Source of the DNA: Aquiluna sp.
GTDB lineage: Bacteria; Actinomycetota; Actinomycetes; Actinomycetales; Microbacteriaceae
Direction of reading: 5' to 3'
DNA: 40,916 nt
Assembly (NCBI GenBank): GCA_017854485.1
Contig: JAFMHN010000011.1
Span: 1-40,916 of the forward strand
Shown here piece by piece: positions 32,010 through 39,938 of the stretch (positions are counted from its first letter, which is position 1; each line of letters begins with the position of its first letter). The notes under the pieces are model-generated. The model ran no database searches. It saw nothing but the letters and a program-made list of their open reading frames with translations, and was not told the DNA's origin. The translations under genes were made by a program, and so were the position numbers.

Positions 32010-32952
32010 ACACGTCCGACCAGTCGGTCAACCATTGCTCTCGATTTGAGTTGATGTCCAGGTCAGAACCAATCACGCTCTCGGCTGGCTTGGCAAACTT
32101 TGCCCAGCTTTCTGGAACGTCGACAGCGCTGTTGGCTGGGTAGACATACATCGACTCAGGAACTGAGGCTTGAAAGGAATCACCCTGTAGGAAGTCCACT
32201 AGCGCCTCGGCACCAGCTTGGTTTTGATTGCCCTTCAGGACACCGGCAAACTCGGTTTGACGGAAGCACTCGGTCAGTAGCGAAGCAGACCCAGGTGTGC
32301 CATCTTCGTTTACCTCCGCTGATGGAGAGGAGGCGTAGCTCAGAACAATTGGGCGGTTACCTCCATAGCGAGTGAAGTCAACGAAGTAGGCATCTTCCCA
32401 ACTGCCGGCGACCTTCAAGTCGTTGTCACGAATTGAGCGCCAGTAAGCAAACACCTCCATGCTGGTGTCAAAGCCTGCATGGGTGGTGGCCAGGAAGGCA
32501 AGTCCAGGCGATGAAAAGTTGGGGTTCGTGACTACCGTCAGTCCGCGGTACTGCTCTTGGCCCAGATCTCGCCAGCTATCAGGTGGCGTAATTCCATTCT
32601 CCGCAAACCAGTCGATGTCGAAGTTGAAGCAGACATCGGAGTAGTCGATGGCTTTGAAATCGCCATCGACAATGTCGTTATCCAGCGCCACACCCTGGAA
32701 GGTGTTGTCGATGCCAAAGAAGGCATCTGCAACCGGAGCGTTCTTGGTCAGCACCAACTGATTAGTAAGTGAGCCAGTGTCACCCAGCCTGATGATCTCC
32801 AGTTCAAACCCGGTTTCATCCTGGAAGGACTGAATCAGGTCATCGCTGATCGCAAACGAGTCGTGAGCGGCCAAGCGAACCAGGGTGGTTTGTTGAGTTG
32901 TGCAGCCAGCAAGGGCAAGGGCTGCGATTGCTAATACGGCTATTTTCTTCAT
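31999..32952 (-). CDS. thiB: Thiamine ABC transporter substrate-binding lipoprotein (ThiB-like)
   Basis: Extracytoplasmic receptor of 317 residues, with a signal peptide and lipobox ALAGC (C17). The fold is the type II binding protein of the iron/thiamine group: segments such as LVRLAAHDSFAIS, DAFFGIDNTFQG, and ALVDFLQGDSFQASVPESMYVYPAN resemble ThiB/TbpA. It is the first gene after a TPP riboswitch, which supports thiamine (or TPP) as the ligand. The AAAGG ribosome binding site sits partly in a hairpin that the riboswitch could control. Confidence 0.87.
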   Translation of the reverse strand: MKKIAVLAIAALALAGCTTQQTTLVRLAAHDSFAISDDLIQSFQDETGFELEIIRLGDTGSLTNQLVLTKNAPVADAFFGIDNTFQGVALDNDIVDGDFKAIDYSDVCFNFDIDWFAENGITPPDSWRDLGQEQYRGLTVVTNPNFSSPGLAFLATTHAGFDTSMEVFAYWRSIRDNDLKVAGSWEDAYFVDFTRYGGNRPIVLSYASSPSAEVNEDGTPGSASLLTECFRQTEFAGVLKGNQNQAGAEALVDFLQGDSFQASVPESMYVYPANSAVDVPESWAKFAKPAESVIGSDLDINSNREQWLTDWSDVFDN

Positions 32953-32954
32953 TT

Positions 32955-32978
32955 CGTGCCTTTCGTTTATCAGGCACG
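32955..32978 (-). promoter_or_regulatory. SD-masking hairpin of the TPP riboswitch expression platform
   Basis: On the minus strand CGTGCCT (32972-32978) pairs with AGGCACG (32955-32961) around a ten-base loop. The 3' arm overlaps the AAAGG ribosome binding site of the lipoprotein gene. A CCCGTG at 32976-32981 in the 5' part can instead pair with CACGGG at 33073-33078, so the two pairings exclude each other. Confidence 0.6.
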
Positions 32979-32990
32979 GGTTAGAGATGT

Positions 32991-33078
32991 CTACCTACGC
33001 TGGCATTACCCAGATCAGGTTTGACGGTCGAAGACTTTGTCTAGTCTTCCTCTCAGTCCGGTTTACCGAACTCCCGTG
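32991..33078 (-). promoter_or_regulatory. TPP (thiamine pyrophosphate) riboswitch
   Basis: Reading the minus strand, all THI-box parts appear in order: CACGGGAG (33071-33078), the P3 hairpin, CTGAGAGG (33049-33056), an AAGACT/AGTCTT extra hairpin, then CTGATCTGGGTAATGCCAGC continuing to GCGTAGG (32994-33016). The T-loop and sensor helices are intact. It precedes the thiamine transporter genes by about 40 bases, as expected. Confidence 0.95.
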
Positions 33079-33088
33079 ATTACTCAAA

Positions 33089-33094
33089 ATACTA
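33089..33094 (-). promoter_or_regulatory. Possible -10 box (TAGTAT) of the riboswitch transcript
   Basis: TAGTAT lies about ten bases before the riboswitch 5' side and inside the 3' end of the MFS terminator hairpin. No convincing -35 is seen. Confidence 0.3.
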
Positions 33095-33109
33095 ACTGAT
33101 TAAGTTAGT
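33091..33109 (-). terminator. Terminator hairpin at the end of the MFS gene
   Basis: ACTAACT and AGTTAGT (33091-33097 / 33103-33109) form a seven-base-pair stem with a five-base loop that includes the MFS stop codon, followed on the minus strand by ATTTTG. The stem is A/T rich, so termination may be incomplete. Confidence 0.4.
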
Positions 33110-34796
33110 GACTCATTCCAGCAGTTTTCGCTGACTCGGCTGCCTCCTGTGAAGCACTCTTGTCGCGAAGCGGAATCTCCTTGATGAACCAGCTGATGAC
33201 GAACGCGGCTGCAACAAAGAAAATCGCAACCAGGAACACCGTCAATGAAGATTCAACGAAGCCGATTCTGAAAGGCAACGTGAGCCGGTCATCAGCGCCG
33301 ATCATGAATGAGGAGTCCAGAGTGATCTGTTCGGCTGCCGAAGGACCACCCTGCAGCACACCAAGAATTGCTTCATTGTCGGGGTTTGCCAGCACCGCCG
33401 GGTCTCTGGTTGCAGCAGCAATTCCCTGTTGAACATCTGCTCGCTGGAATGCGCCACCGATCTTGTCGGCCACCTGGCCAAACAGAATCGACATGAACAC
33501 TGCAACACCGAAGGTTCCACCCATTTGGCGGAAGAAGGTGGCGGAGCTGGTGGCAACGCCAATGTCCTTTGCATCAACCGAGTTCTGGCTGGCAACCATG
33601 GTTGTCTGCATTAGCTGACCAAGACCCAAGCCAATCATGATCATTCCAATTGAGATGACCCAAATTGGTGTTGATGCATCCAACATCAAAAGCATGTAGA
33701 GGTAACCGGAGAACATCACTGCGGTTCCAGTGTTGAAGAAGATTCGATACTTTCCGGTGCTGGACATGATCCGGCCGGAGGTGATGGTCGCGGTCATCAT
33801 TCCGGCAACCATCGGCAGCATCAAGAACCCGGCCTCGGTTGGGTTGGCTCCGTAAACAACCTGGATGATCAGTGGCAGCACAATCATTCCACCGAACATT
33901 CCAATTCCAATAATGAAGCCCATGATCTGGGTTCTGGCAAAGGTTGGTTCTTTGAAGATAGCCAGTGGGATAAGTGCAGCTGAACCCATGCGCCTTTCAA
34001 TCAGAATAAAGCTGACGATTCCAAATAGGCCAGTTGCATACATCGCGATTGCCAGAGGACTGCCCCAACCCCATTCACGACCCTGCTCCGCAACCAGCAA
34101 TAGTGGCACAACAGCAAGGACGATGGTCACAGCTCCCCACCAGTCAATCTTCTGAGGTCGAGGGGTGTGAGGGACGTGCAAGAAGGTGATCACCATGAAC
34201 AGCGAAACCGCACCAATTGGCAGGTTCATCAAGAAGATCCAGCGCCAGCCTTCGATGAACAGCAGCTCACCTGATCCAGCAAGCGCTCCACCAATGACCG
34301 GGCCCAGAACCGAAGAGGTTCCGAAAACCGCCAGGAACATGCCCTGATACTTGGCACGCTCTTTTGGTGGAACAATGTCGGCAACGATTGTTAGAGCAAG
34401 CGAGAACAAACCACCAGCACCGATGCCCTGAAGCGCGCGATAGCCGGCTAGCTCAACCATTGTGTTTGCAAGGCCAGCGGTTGCAGAGCCTGCAATAAAT
34501 ATGGCGATAGCGGCAATGAATAGTGGTCTGCGGCCGAAGATGTCCCCGAGCTTTCCATAGATAGGCGTGCTCACGGTTGAAGTGATTAGGTAGGCAGTTG
34601 TTGCCCAGGCCTGAAGTGATAGACCACCGAGGTCATCGGCGATTGTGCGCATTGCCGTTCCGACCACAGACTGGTCAAGGGCTGCAAGAAACATCCCAGA
34701 CATAAGACCGATAAGTACGATCCAGATTTGCCTGGGTGTCATGGTTCCGGATTGGGCTGCCTTTTTTGCGGCTTCCCGTGAAGTGTTCTGGGCCAA
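33105..34796 (-). CDS. MFS transporter, DHA2 (14-helix) drug:H+ antiporter family
   Basis: Proton-driven exporter of 563 residues with about fourteen membrane helices. Motif A is seen as GKLGDIFGRRPLF, and LDQSVVGTAMRTIADDLGG is the motif D1-like start of the DHA2 group (EmrB/QacA type). Its natural substrate is unknown; relatives expel antimicrobials or metabolites. The start is TTG at 34796 with GGAG five bases upstream; no ATG exists before the first helix. It is divergent from the vanY-like gene with only 28 bases between start codons. Confidence 0.87.
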   Translation of the reverse strand: MAQNTSREAAKKAAQSGTMTPRQIWIVLIGLMSGMFLAALDQSVVGTAMRTIADDLGGLSLQAWATTAYLITSTVSTPIYGKLGDIFGRRPLFIAAIAIFIAGSATAGLANTMVELAGYRALQGIGAGGLFSLALTIVADIVPPKERAKYQGMFLAVFGTSSVLGPVIGGALAGSGELLFIEGWRWIFLMNLPIGAVSLFMVITFLHVPHTPRPQKIDWWGAVTIVLAVVPLLLVAEQGREWGWGSPLAIAMYATGLFGIVSFILIERRMGSAALIPLAIFKEPTFARTQIMGFIIGIGMFGGMIVLPLIIQVVYGANPTEAGFLMLPMVAGMMTATITSGRIMSSTGKYRIFFNTGTAVMFSGYLYMLLMLDASTPIWVISIGMIMIGLGLGQLMQTTMVASQNSVDAKDIGVATSSATFFRQMGGTFGVAVFMSILFGQVADKIGGAFQRADVQQGIAAATRDPAVLANPDNEAILGVLQGGPSAAEQITLDSSFMIGADDRLTLPFRIGFVESSLTVFLVAIFFVAAAFVISWFIKEIPLRDKSASQEAAESAKTAGMSH

Positions 34797-34811
34797 TTGG
34801 TCTCCAAGATT

Positions 34812-34817
34812 TAGGGT
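34812..34817 (+). promoter_or_regulatory. Putative -10 box (TAGGGT) of the carboxypeptidase gene
   Basis: TAGGGT ends seven bases before the GTG at 34825. This supports that GTG as a leaderless start rather than a start further upstream. Confidence 0.4.
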
Positions 34818-34824
34818 TTTAGAC

Positions 34825-35664
34825 GTGGGTAATACTACTCCTTTGAAACGCAGTCCAATATTTATTTTTGGTCCTCCGTTTGTTTTGGCGAGCCTTGGAA
34901 TCGCACTGATTGCCCAAGGCGGGCTGTTTCAGGCTCAATCCTTTGAACTGATTGAAGAACAAACGGTTGAGTTTCAAACCTCTGGACTGACCCCACCCAC
35001 GCCACTAATATCTGAGTACCTCTACCCGCGCTTCACTATCGACCAGGGATTCCAGCAGCTGGTTGTTGTGAATAAGCAGCGGGAGCTAGACCCGCTTGAC
35101 TACGCACCCCCAACCCTGGTGACAGTTCCCTCCTCTGCCGCTCTGGATAACTCAAGGGAGTTGGTGCTTGCTCCGCTTGCAGCCCAGGCGCTGGTTGATT
35201 TGGCAGACGAGATGTTCAACCAGGGAGTCGGGCAGCTGTTTGTGAACTCTGCATATCGAACCTACGAGTACCAGGTTGAGCTTTTTGAATCAAAGACCAG
35301 GCAGTATGGACTCGCAGGGGCTCTCGTTAGAAGCGCTAAGGCCGGACACTCCGAACATCAAACCGGGCTCGCGGTGGATGTCTCGGTTCCAGCCCAAGGC
35401 TGTGCAATCATGACCTGCTTCGGAGACACTAAGGCAGGCAAGTGGATAGCGGAAAATTCTTGGCGGTTTGGTTACATCGTTCGCTACGAAGAAACTACTC
35501 AGGCAACCACCGGTTACAGCTATGAGCCCTGGCACTTGCGCTACGTAGGAATAGAGGTTGCCCGCGAGTATTCTCAAAATGGAATACATACCCTTGAGGA
35601 CTACTGGTCATTGCCACCAGCCGAGTTCTACTTGGAAGAAATCACCGCATCAACAATTGATTGA
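34825..35664 (+). CDS. D-alanyl-D-alanine carboxypeptidase, VanY/M15B family
   Basis: Membrane-anchored zinc peptidase that trims the terminal D-Ala from peptidoglycan stem peptides. It has 279 residues from the GTG at 34825. A signal anchor is at about 11-30. The catalytic zinc site is H178 and D185 in HSEHQTGLAVDVS and H237 in EPWHLRY, with E234 as the probable base; SAYRTYEYQ (142-150) is the family's S-x-Y-R block. The frame is open upstream to 34645 over the divergent MFS gene and is rejected. Its last 37 bases overlap the convergent phosphoglucomutase gene. Confidence 0.83.
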   Translation: MGNTTPLKRSPIFIFGPPFVLASLGIALIAQGGLFQAQSFELIEEQTVEFQTSGLTPPTPLISEYLYPRFTIDQGFQQLVVVNKQRELDPLDYAPPTLVTVPSSAALDNSRELVLAPLAAQALVDLADEMFNQGVGQLFVNSAYRTYEYQVELFESKTRQYGLAGALVRSAKAGHSEHQTGLAVDVSVPAQGCAIMTCFGDTKAGKWIAENSWRFGYIVRYEETTQATTGYSYEPWHLRYVGIEVAREYSQNGIHTLEDYWSLPPAEFYLEEITASTID

Positions 35665-37256
35665 GCCTGCTGAAGCACCTCGTCTAGATGGTCAGAGCCA
35701 TTGAAGGACTCTCCGTAGATCTTGTAGACATCCTCTGTTCCAGATGGTCTAGCCGCGAACCAAGCGTTTTCGGTCGTGACCTTAATTCCGCCAAGCGAAC
35801 CGCCATTGGCTGCCTTGGTTTCGATGTTTTCAATTCCCTCGCCGGCAAGGCTAGAGGCCACGATGTCTGATTCTGATAGGGCCGTGAGCACTTGCTTCTG
35901 GGCAATGGTCGCTGGTGCATCAATCCTTCGATAGCTGGGCTCTCCTAGGAATTGGGTTAGTTCTGCATATTGCTCTGACGGGCTGGTCTTGGTAGCGGCC
36001 TCAATCTCCGAAGCCAGCAAACACATGATGATTCCGTCTTTATCGGTTGAGAACGGTTGACCGTTGAGTCGAAGGAAGGAAGCACCTGCCGACTCCTCAC
36101 CACCAAAACCAAGCGTTCCGGCCTGCAGGCCAGAAACAAACCACTTGAACCCCACCGGCACCTCAATCAACTTTCGGTTCAGGTGTGTGGCAACGCGATT
36201 GATCATCGAACTAGAAACCATGGTCTTGCCAATTCCAGCATGTTCGTCCCAACCGGGTCTGGAATCAAAGAGGTAGTGAATAGCAACTGTTAGAAAGTGA
36301 TTTGGGTTCATCAGTCCACTGTCGGCGGTTACGATGCCGTGTCGGTCGGCATCGGCATCGTTGCCTGTTGAAATGTCAAAGCTTGCCTTGTTTTCAATCA
36401 GGGAAGCCATTGCATATTCGGAAGAGCAGTCCATGCGAATCTTGCCATCCCAGTCAAGACTCATGAAGCCAAACTGTGGGTCAACACTGTGGTTTAGAAC
36501 CGTCAGGTCAAGCTTGTAGTCGTGAGCGATTTGGTCCCAGTAGGCAACCGATGCCCCACCTAGAGGATCAGCGCCAATTCTGATTCCGGACTGCGCGATG
36601 GTTTCAAGGTGAAGAACCTGGTCAAGTTGCGAAATGTAGTTGTTTTGGAAGTCGAACTCTTGCGCTTTTGGCTGGGCGCGCTTGACTCCAACAAGCGCTC
36701 CGAGCAACAGCTCATTGGCACGGTTTGCGATCCTGTTTGTGATGTCAGAGTCGGCGGGACCGCCATGGGGTGGGTTGTATTTGATTCCACCATCGGAAGG
36801 TGGGTTGTGGCTGGGGGTAATAACGATGCCATCTGCCATCGCGTCCGATCCCCTGGGGATCTGCAGGTTGTGATCCAGGATCGCCACCGAAACCGCAGGT
36901 GTCGGAGTGAAGCCGTTGTCCTTGGCAATGAAGCAGTCGATTCCGTTGCCAGCCAGAACTTCTAGCACGCTTTGCTGGCATGGCTCGGAAAGCGCATGGG
37001 TGTCACGGCCTATGTAGACCGGTCCGCTAATTCCAGAGGAAGCTCGATGTTCAACAATTGCTTGGGTGATTGCTAGGACGTGGTTCTCGTTGAAGGATCC
37101 GTTCAGTGAACTGCCGCGGTGTCCGGATGTTCCGAAGCTGACCTTTTCGGCCGGGTTTGATGCATCGGGCTTGATGTCGAAATAGCTAACTTCAAGGGCC
37201 CGTAGGTCAACCAGGTCGTGCGGCAGCGGGAGTTGTCCAGCACGGTCGTGCATCAT
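35628..37256 (-). CDS. pgm: Phosphoglucomutase (alpha-D-glucose-phosphate specific)
   Basis: Interconverts glucose 1-phosphate and glucose 6-phosphate, linking glycolysis with glycogen and cell-wall sugar synthesis. Its 542 residues match the Pgm group of bacterial enzymes (about 545). FGTSGHRGS is at 41-49, the phosphoserine loop TPSHNPP at 147-153 (S149), the metal loop is in TGNDADADRHG, and the sugar loop is GGEESAG. The start overlaps the upstream membrane-protein gene as ATGA; ATG at 37253 is also possible. It is translated second in a two-gene unit. Confidence 0.93.
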   Translation of the reverse strand: MMHDRAGQLPLPHDLVDLRALEVSYFDIKPDASNPAEKVSFGTSGHRGSSLNGSFNENHVLAITQAIVEHRASSGISGPVYIGRDTHALSEPCQQSVLEVLAGNGIDCFIAKDNGFTPTPAVSVAILDHNLQIPRGSDAMADGIVITPSHNPPSDGGIKYNPPHGGPADSDITNRIANRANELLLGALVGVKRAQPKAQEFDFQNNYISQLDQVLHLETIAQSGIRIGADPLGGASVAYWDQIAHDYKLDLTVLNHSVDPQFGFMSLDWDGKIRMDCSSEYAMASLIENKASFDISTGNDADADRHGIVTADSGLMNPNHFLTVAIHYLFDSRPGWDEHAGIGKTMVSSSMINRVATHLNRKLIEVPVGFKWFVSGLQAGTLGFGGEESAGASFLRLNGQPFSTDKDGIIMCLLASEIEAATKTSPSEQYAELTQFLGEPSYRRIDAPATIAQKQVLTALSESDIVASSLAGEGIENIETKAANGGSLGGIKVTTENAWFAARPSGTEDVYKIYGESFNGSDHLDEVLQQAQSIVDAVISSK

Positions 37257-37654
37257 GTTAGTTCCTGTCGGGTTGTTCTAGTTAGGAATAGGCCGTAGGC
37301 ACCGGAGAACGCGAAGCCAATCAGAGCGTAAAGAATTACAAACCAGTTCACGCCCGAGGGAATCAAGAGTGTGGCAACGCCAAGGCCAAAGGCCCCCAGC
37401 ATCATCACTCTGGCCAGCCAGAGCACTCCGCGGTCGCTAGCAGACTGAGCACCAACAAACATCACCCCTGCAAGAGTGAGCACGGTTACACCTGTGAGCT
37501 GCATCGACCAGTCCATTTCGGAAGAACCGGCAATACCGAGTAGATCCGTGAAAATTCGTGGGACTGCAATCAAGACAAATGAGCTAACACCAAAGACCAG
37601 GGCTCCCAATCGGAGCACACCTCGAAGCCTTTGGACGTCTCCCCTTTTATTCAT
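37253..37654 (-). CDS. Small four-helix membrane protein of unknown function
   Basis: Hypothetical protein of 133 residues with four hydrophobic segments (about 14-33, 50-67, 79-97, 104-124) and short charged ends. I see no motif that names a family. It is the first gene of a unit with pgm, overlapping it by four bases, so it is co-translated with it. The ATG at 37654 stands six bases after TACGAT, which fits a leaderless transcript. It is divergent from pheA. Confidence 0.7.
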   Translation of the reverse strand: MNKRGDVQRLRGVLRLGALVFGVSSFVLIAVPRIFTDLLGIAGSSEMDWSMQLTGVTVLTLAGVMFVGAQSASDRGVLWLARVMMLGAFGLGVATLLIPSGVNWFVILYALIGFAFSGAYGLFLTRTTRQELT

Positions 37655-37660
37655 AAAAGC

Positions 37661-37666
37661 ATCGTA
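37661..37666 (-). promoter_or_regulatory. Putative -10 box (TACGAT) of the membrane protein-pgm unit
   Basis: TACGAT ends six bases before the ATG at 37654, again at leaderless spacing; the divergent pheA box at 37694-37699 mirrors it. Confidence 0.4.
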
Positions 37667-37693
37667 TTGCCATCTTTCATTTCCTGCCTGCCC

Positions 37694-37699
37694 TAATCT
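37694..37699 (+). promoter_or_regulatory. Putative -10 box (TAATCT) of pheA
   Basis: TAATCT ends six bases before the pheA ATG. No ribosome binding site lies between, so the mRNA is probably leaderless. Confidence 0.45.
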
Positions 37700-37705
37700 T
37701 GAGAC

Positions 37706-38635
37706 ATGTCAAGCGACAACAAGATTGCATACCTAGGCCCAGCCGGAACCTTCACGGAGATGGCAGCAAAAATGGTGCCCGGTGCTGCCGGCAGCCAACT
37801 CATTCCACACGCTTCGGTCTCAGAGGCGCTCGATGCGGTTTTGTCAGGTGCCTGTCACAGGGCCGTGGCACCTATTGAAAACTCTCTTGAGGGCGGCGTA
37901 AGTGCCACATCTGATGCGCTGGCAACTATCCCCGGCGTTCAGATCTATGGGGAGTACTTGGTTCCGGTGAGCTTTGACCTAATGGTTAGGCCCGGCACAA
38001 AACTAGAAGAGATCACTGAGGTGCTAACGCATCCGGTTGCCTACGCCCAGTCTCGGAAGTGGTTAGCGGAAAACCTAAAACAGCACAGCCACGTTCCGGC
38101 AGCTTCGACAGCTGCTGCAGCAAAGGCTCTAGCCAATGGATCAAACTCGCATGCAGCGATTGCTGCAACTTCGGCAGCGGCGATCTATGGCCTTGAAATT
38201 ATCGCCAGCAACATTGGCGTGAACAAAGATGCTCAAACCAGGTTTTATGAAATTGGCAAGAGTGGAACCCCTGCAAAAAGGACCGGCCACGACAAAACCG
38301 TGGTCGTGGTTGAACTGCCTGATGACAGGCCCGGTGGACTACTTGAAATGCTGGAGCAGTTTGCAGCCCGTGGCATCAACCTTTCCAGGCTTGAGTCAAG
38401 ACCGATTGGCGATCAGCTAGGTCGCTACCGATTCAACATCGATGCTCAAGGGCACATTCAAGACGATGCAATCGGTGAAGCGCTCATGGGTCTTCACAGA
38501 TTCAGCCCCAAGGTCATTTACCTGGGCTCATTCGAAAGGGCCGATCACTCTGATTCGGTTCACCTTGGAAATAACGCCGATCGGGATTATCAGTCTGCTC
38601 AAGACTGGCTGAATAACTTGCGCCAGCAAGGCTGA
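37706..38635 (+). CDS. pheA: Prephenate dehydratase
   Basis: Converts prephenate to phenylpyruvate in phenylalanine synthesis. Its 309 residues comprise the dehydratase domain (about 1-190), with the [13 protein letters not shown] start, the [10 protein letters not shown] block and the TRF motif (in AQTRFYEIG), and an ACT regulatory domain (about 200-280) with the GGLLEML and ESRPIG phenylalanine-binding motifs, so feedback inhibition by Phe is expected. No chorismate mutase domain is fused. A pheA-serS neighbourhood is also seen in other actinobacteria. It ends 37 bases before serS. Confidence 0.94.
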   Translation: MSSDNKIAYLGPAGTFTEMAAKMVPGAAGSQLIPHASVSEALDAVLSGACHRAVAPIENSLEGGVSATSDALATIPGVQIYGEYLVPVSFDLMVRPGTKLEEITEVLTHPVAYAQSRKWLAENLKQHSHVPAASTAAAAKALANGSNSHAAIAATSAAAIYGLEIIASNIGVNKDAQTRFYEIGKSGTPAKRTGHDKTVVVVELPDDRPGGLLEMLEQFAARGINLSRLESRPIGDQLGRYRFNIDAQGHIQDDAIGEALMGLHRFSPKVIYLGSFERADHSDSVHLGNNADRDYQSAQDWLNNLRQQG

Positions 38636-38659
38636 CACCGCGCACGCGCAAGCTACAGG

Positions 38660-38665
38660 TAGGCT
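38660..38665 (+). promoter_or_regulatory. Putative -10 box (TAGGCT) of serS
   Basis: TAGGCT ends seven bases before the GTG start of serS, predicting a leaderless transcript in addition to any read-through from pheA. Confidence 0.4.
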
Positions 38666-38672
38666 TGTAACT

Positions 38673-39938
38673 GTGATTGACATCAACTTACTTCGGGAAA
38701 ACCCAGCCAGCATTAAGGCGTCTCAGGTTGCCAGGGGAGCCGACGAGTCGCTAGTTGATTTGGCTGCGAGCTTGGCCGAAACTAAAAAGACGGCGCTGCA
38801 GCAATTTGAAACTCTTCGGGCCAAACAGAATGCCCACGGCAAATTAGTTGCCCAGGCTCCGAAGGAAGAAAAAGCTGCTCTGGTTGCCCAGGCCCAGCAG
38901 CTTTCGGCAGACGTGAAAAAGGCCGAGGCCGAAGCCAATCAGGCCGATCAGGAGCTAATGGTTGTCCTGCACAAAATTGAGAACGTTGTTCTCGATGGCG
39001 TCCCGGCAGGCGGAGAAGAAAATTTCGTTGTCATCAAAGAAGTTGGCAAAAAGCCAGAATTTGATTTTGAGGCAAAGGACCATGTTGCGCTCGGTGAGCT
39101 GCTTGATGTCATCGACATCGAGCGTGGTGCCAAGATCGCCGGCTCCAGGTTCTACTTTTTGAAGGGCATGGGAGCAAGGTTGGAACTTGCCATGATGCAA
39201 TTGGCGCTGGATCAAGCAAGCGAAGCTGGCTTCACGGCGCTGATAACCCCGACCCTGGTAAAGCCAGAAATCATGCAGGGTACTGGTTTCCTCGGCGAGC
39301 ACTCGGCGGAGGTTTATTACCTGCCGGCAGATGAGCTGTATTTGACTGGAACCAGCGAGGTTGCCCTCGCCGGCTATCACAGTGATGAGATTCTGGACAG
39401 CTTGGAAACCCCGAAGCGGTACGCCGGCTGGTCAACCTGTTACCGAAGAGAAGCCGGAAGCCACGGCAAGGACACCAGGGGAATCCTCAGGGTTCACCAG
39501 TTCAACAAACTTGAGATGTTCTCCTACTGCAAGCCAGAGGATGCCGAGGCTGAGCATGAAAAGCTGCTGGCTTGGCAGGAGCAAATGCTGCAAAAGTGTG
39601 AGCTGCCATATCGGGTGATTGATGTTGCGGCCGGAGATCTTGGATCTAGCGCGGCCAAAAAGTATGACGTTGAGGCCTGGGTTCCAACCCAAGGTGACTA
39701 CCGCGAGCTGACCTCAACCTCAAACTGCACCACCTTCCAGGCCAGAAGGCTCAACACTCGCTACCGCGACCAGGACGGCAAGGCAACTATTGCTGCCACC
39801 CTAAACGGGACTCTGGCCACCACCAGATGGCTGGTTGCGATTTTGGAAAACCACCAGCAGGCCGATGGTTCGGTTTTGATTCCCGCAGCGCTGCGCCCAT
39901 ATATGGGTGGAGCTGAAAAGATAAGCCCCGTCAACTAG
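38673..39938 (+). CDS. serS: Seryl-tRNA synthetase
   Basis: Charges tRNA-Ser with serine. Its 421 residues comprise an N-terminal two-helix coiled-coil arm (about 30-105), which grips the long variable arm of tRNA-Ser, and a class II catalytic domain. Motif 2 is seen in [21 protein letters not shown] and motif 3 in [26 protein letters not shown] is the serine-binding TxE-type loop. The start is GTG at 38673, as the coiled-coil begins right after M-I-D-I-N-L-L-R. The stop abuts the next gene, and a tRNA-Ser gene lies 850 bases downstream. Confidence 0.96.
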   Translation: MIDINLLRENPASIKASQVARGADESLVDLAASLAETKKTALQQFETLRAKQNAHGKLVAQAPKEEKAALVAQAQQLSADVKKAEAEANQADQELMVVLHKIENVVLDGVPAGGEENFVVIKEVGKKPEFDFEAKDHVALGELLDVIDIERGAKIAGSRFYFLKGMGARLELAMMQLALDQASEAGFTALITPTLVKPEIMQGTGFLGEHSAEVYYLPADELYLTGTSEVALAGYHSDEILDSLETPKRYAGWSTCYRREAGSHGKDTRGILRVHQFNKLEMFSYCKPEDAEAEHEKLLAWQEQMLQKCELPYRVIDVAAGDLGSSAAKKYDVEAWVPTQGDYRELTSTSNCTTFQARRLNTRYRDQDGKATIAATLNGTLATTRWLVAILENHQQADGSVLIPAALRPYMGGAEKISPVN

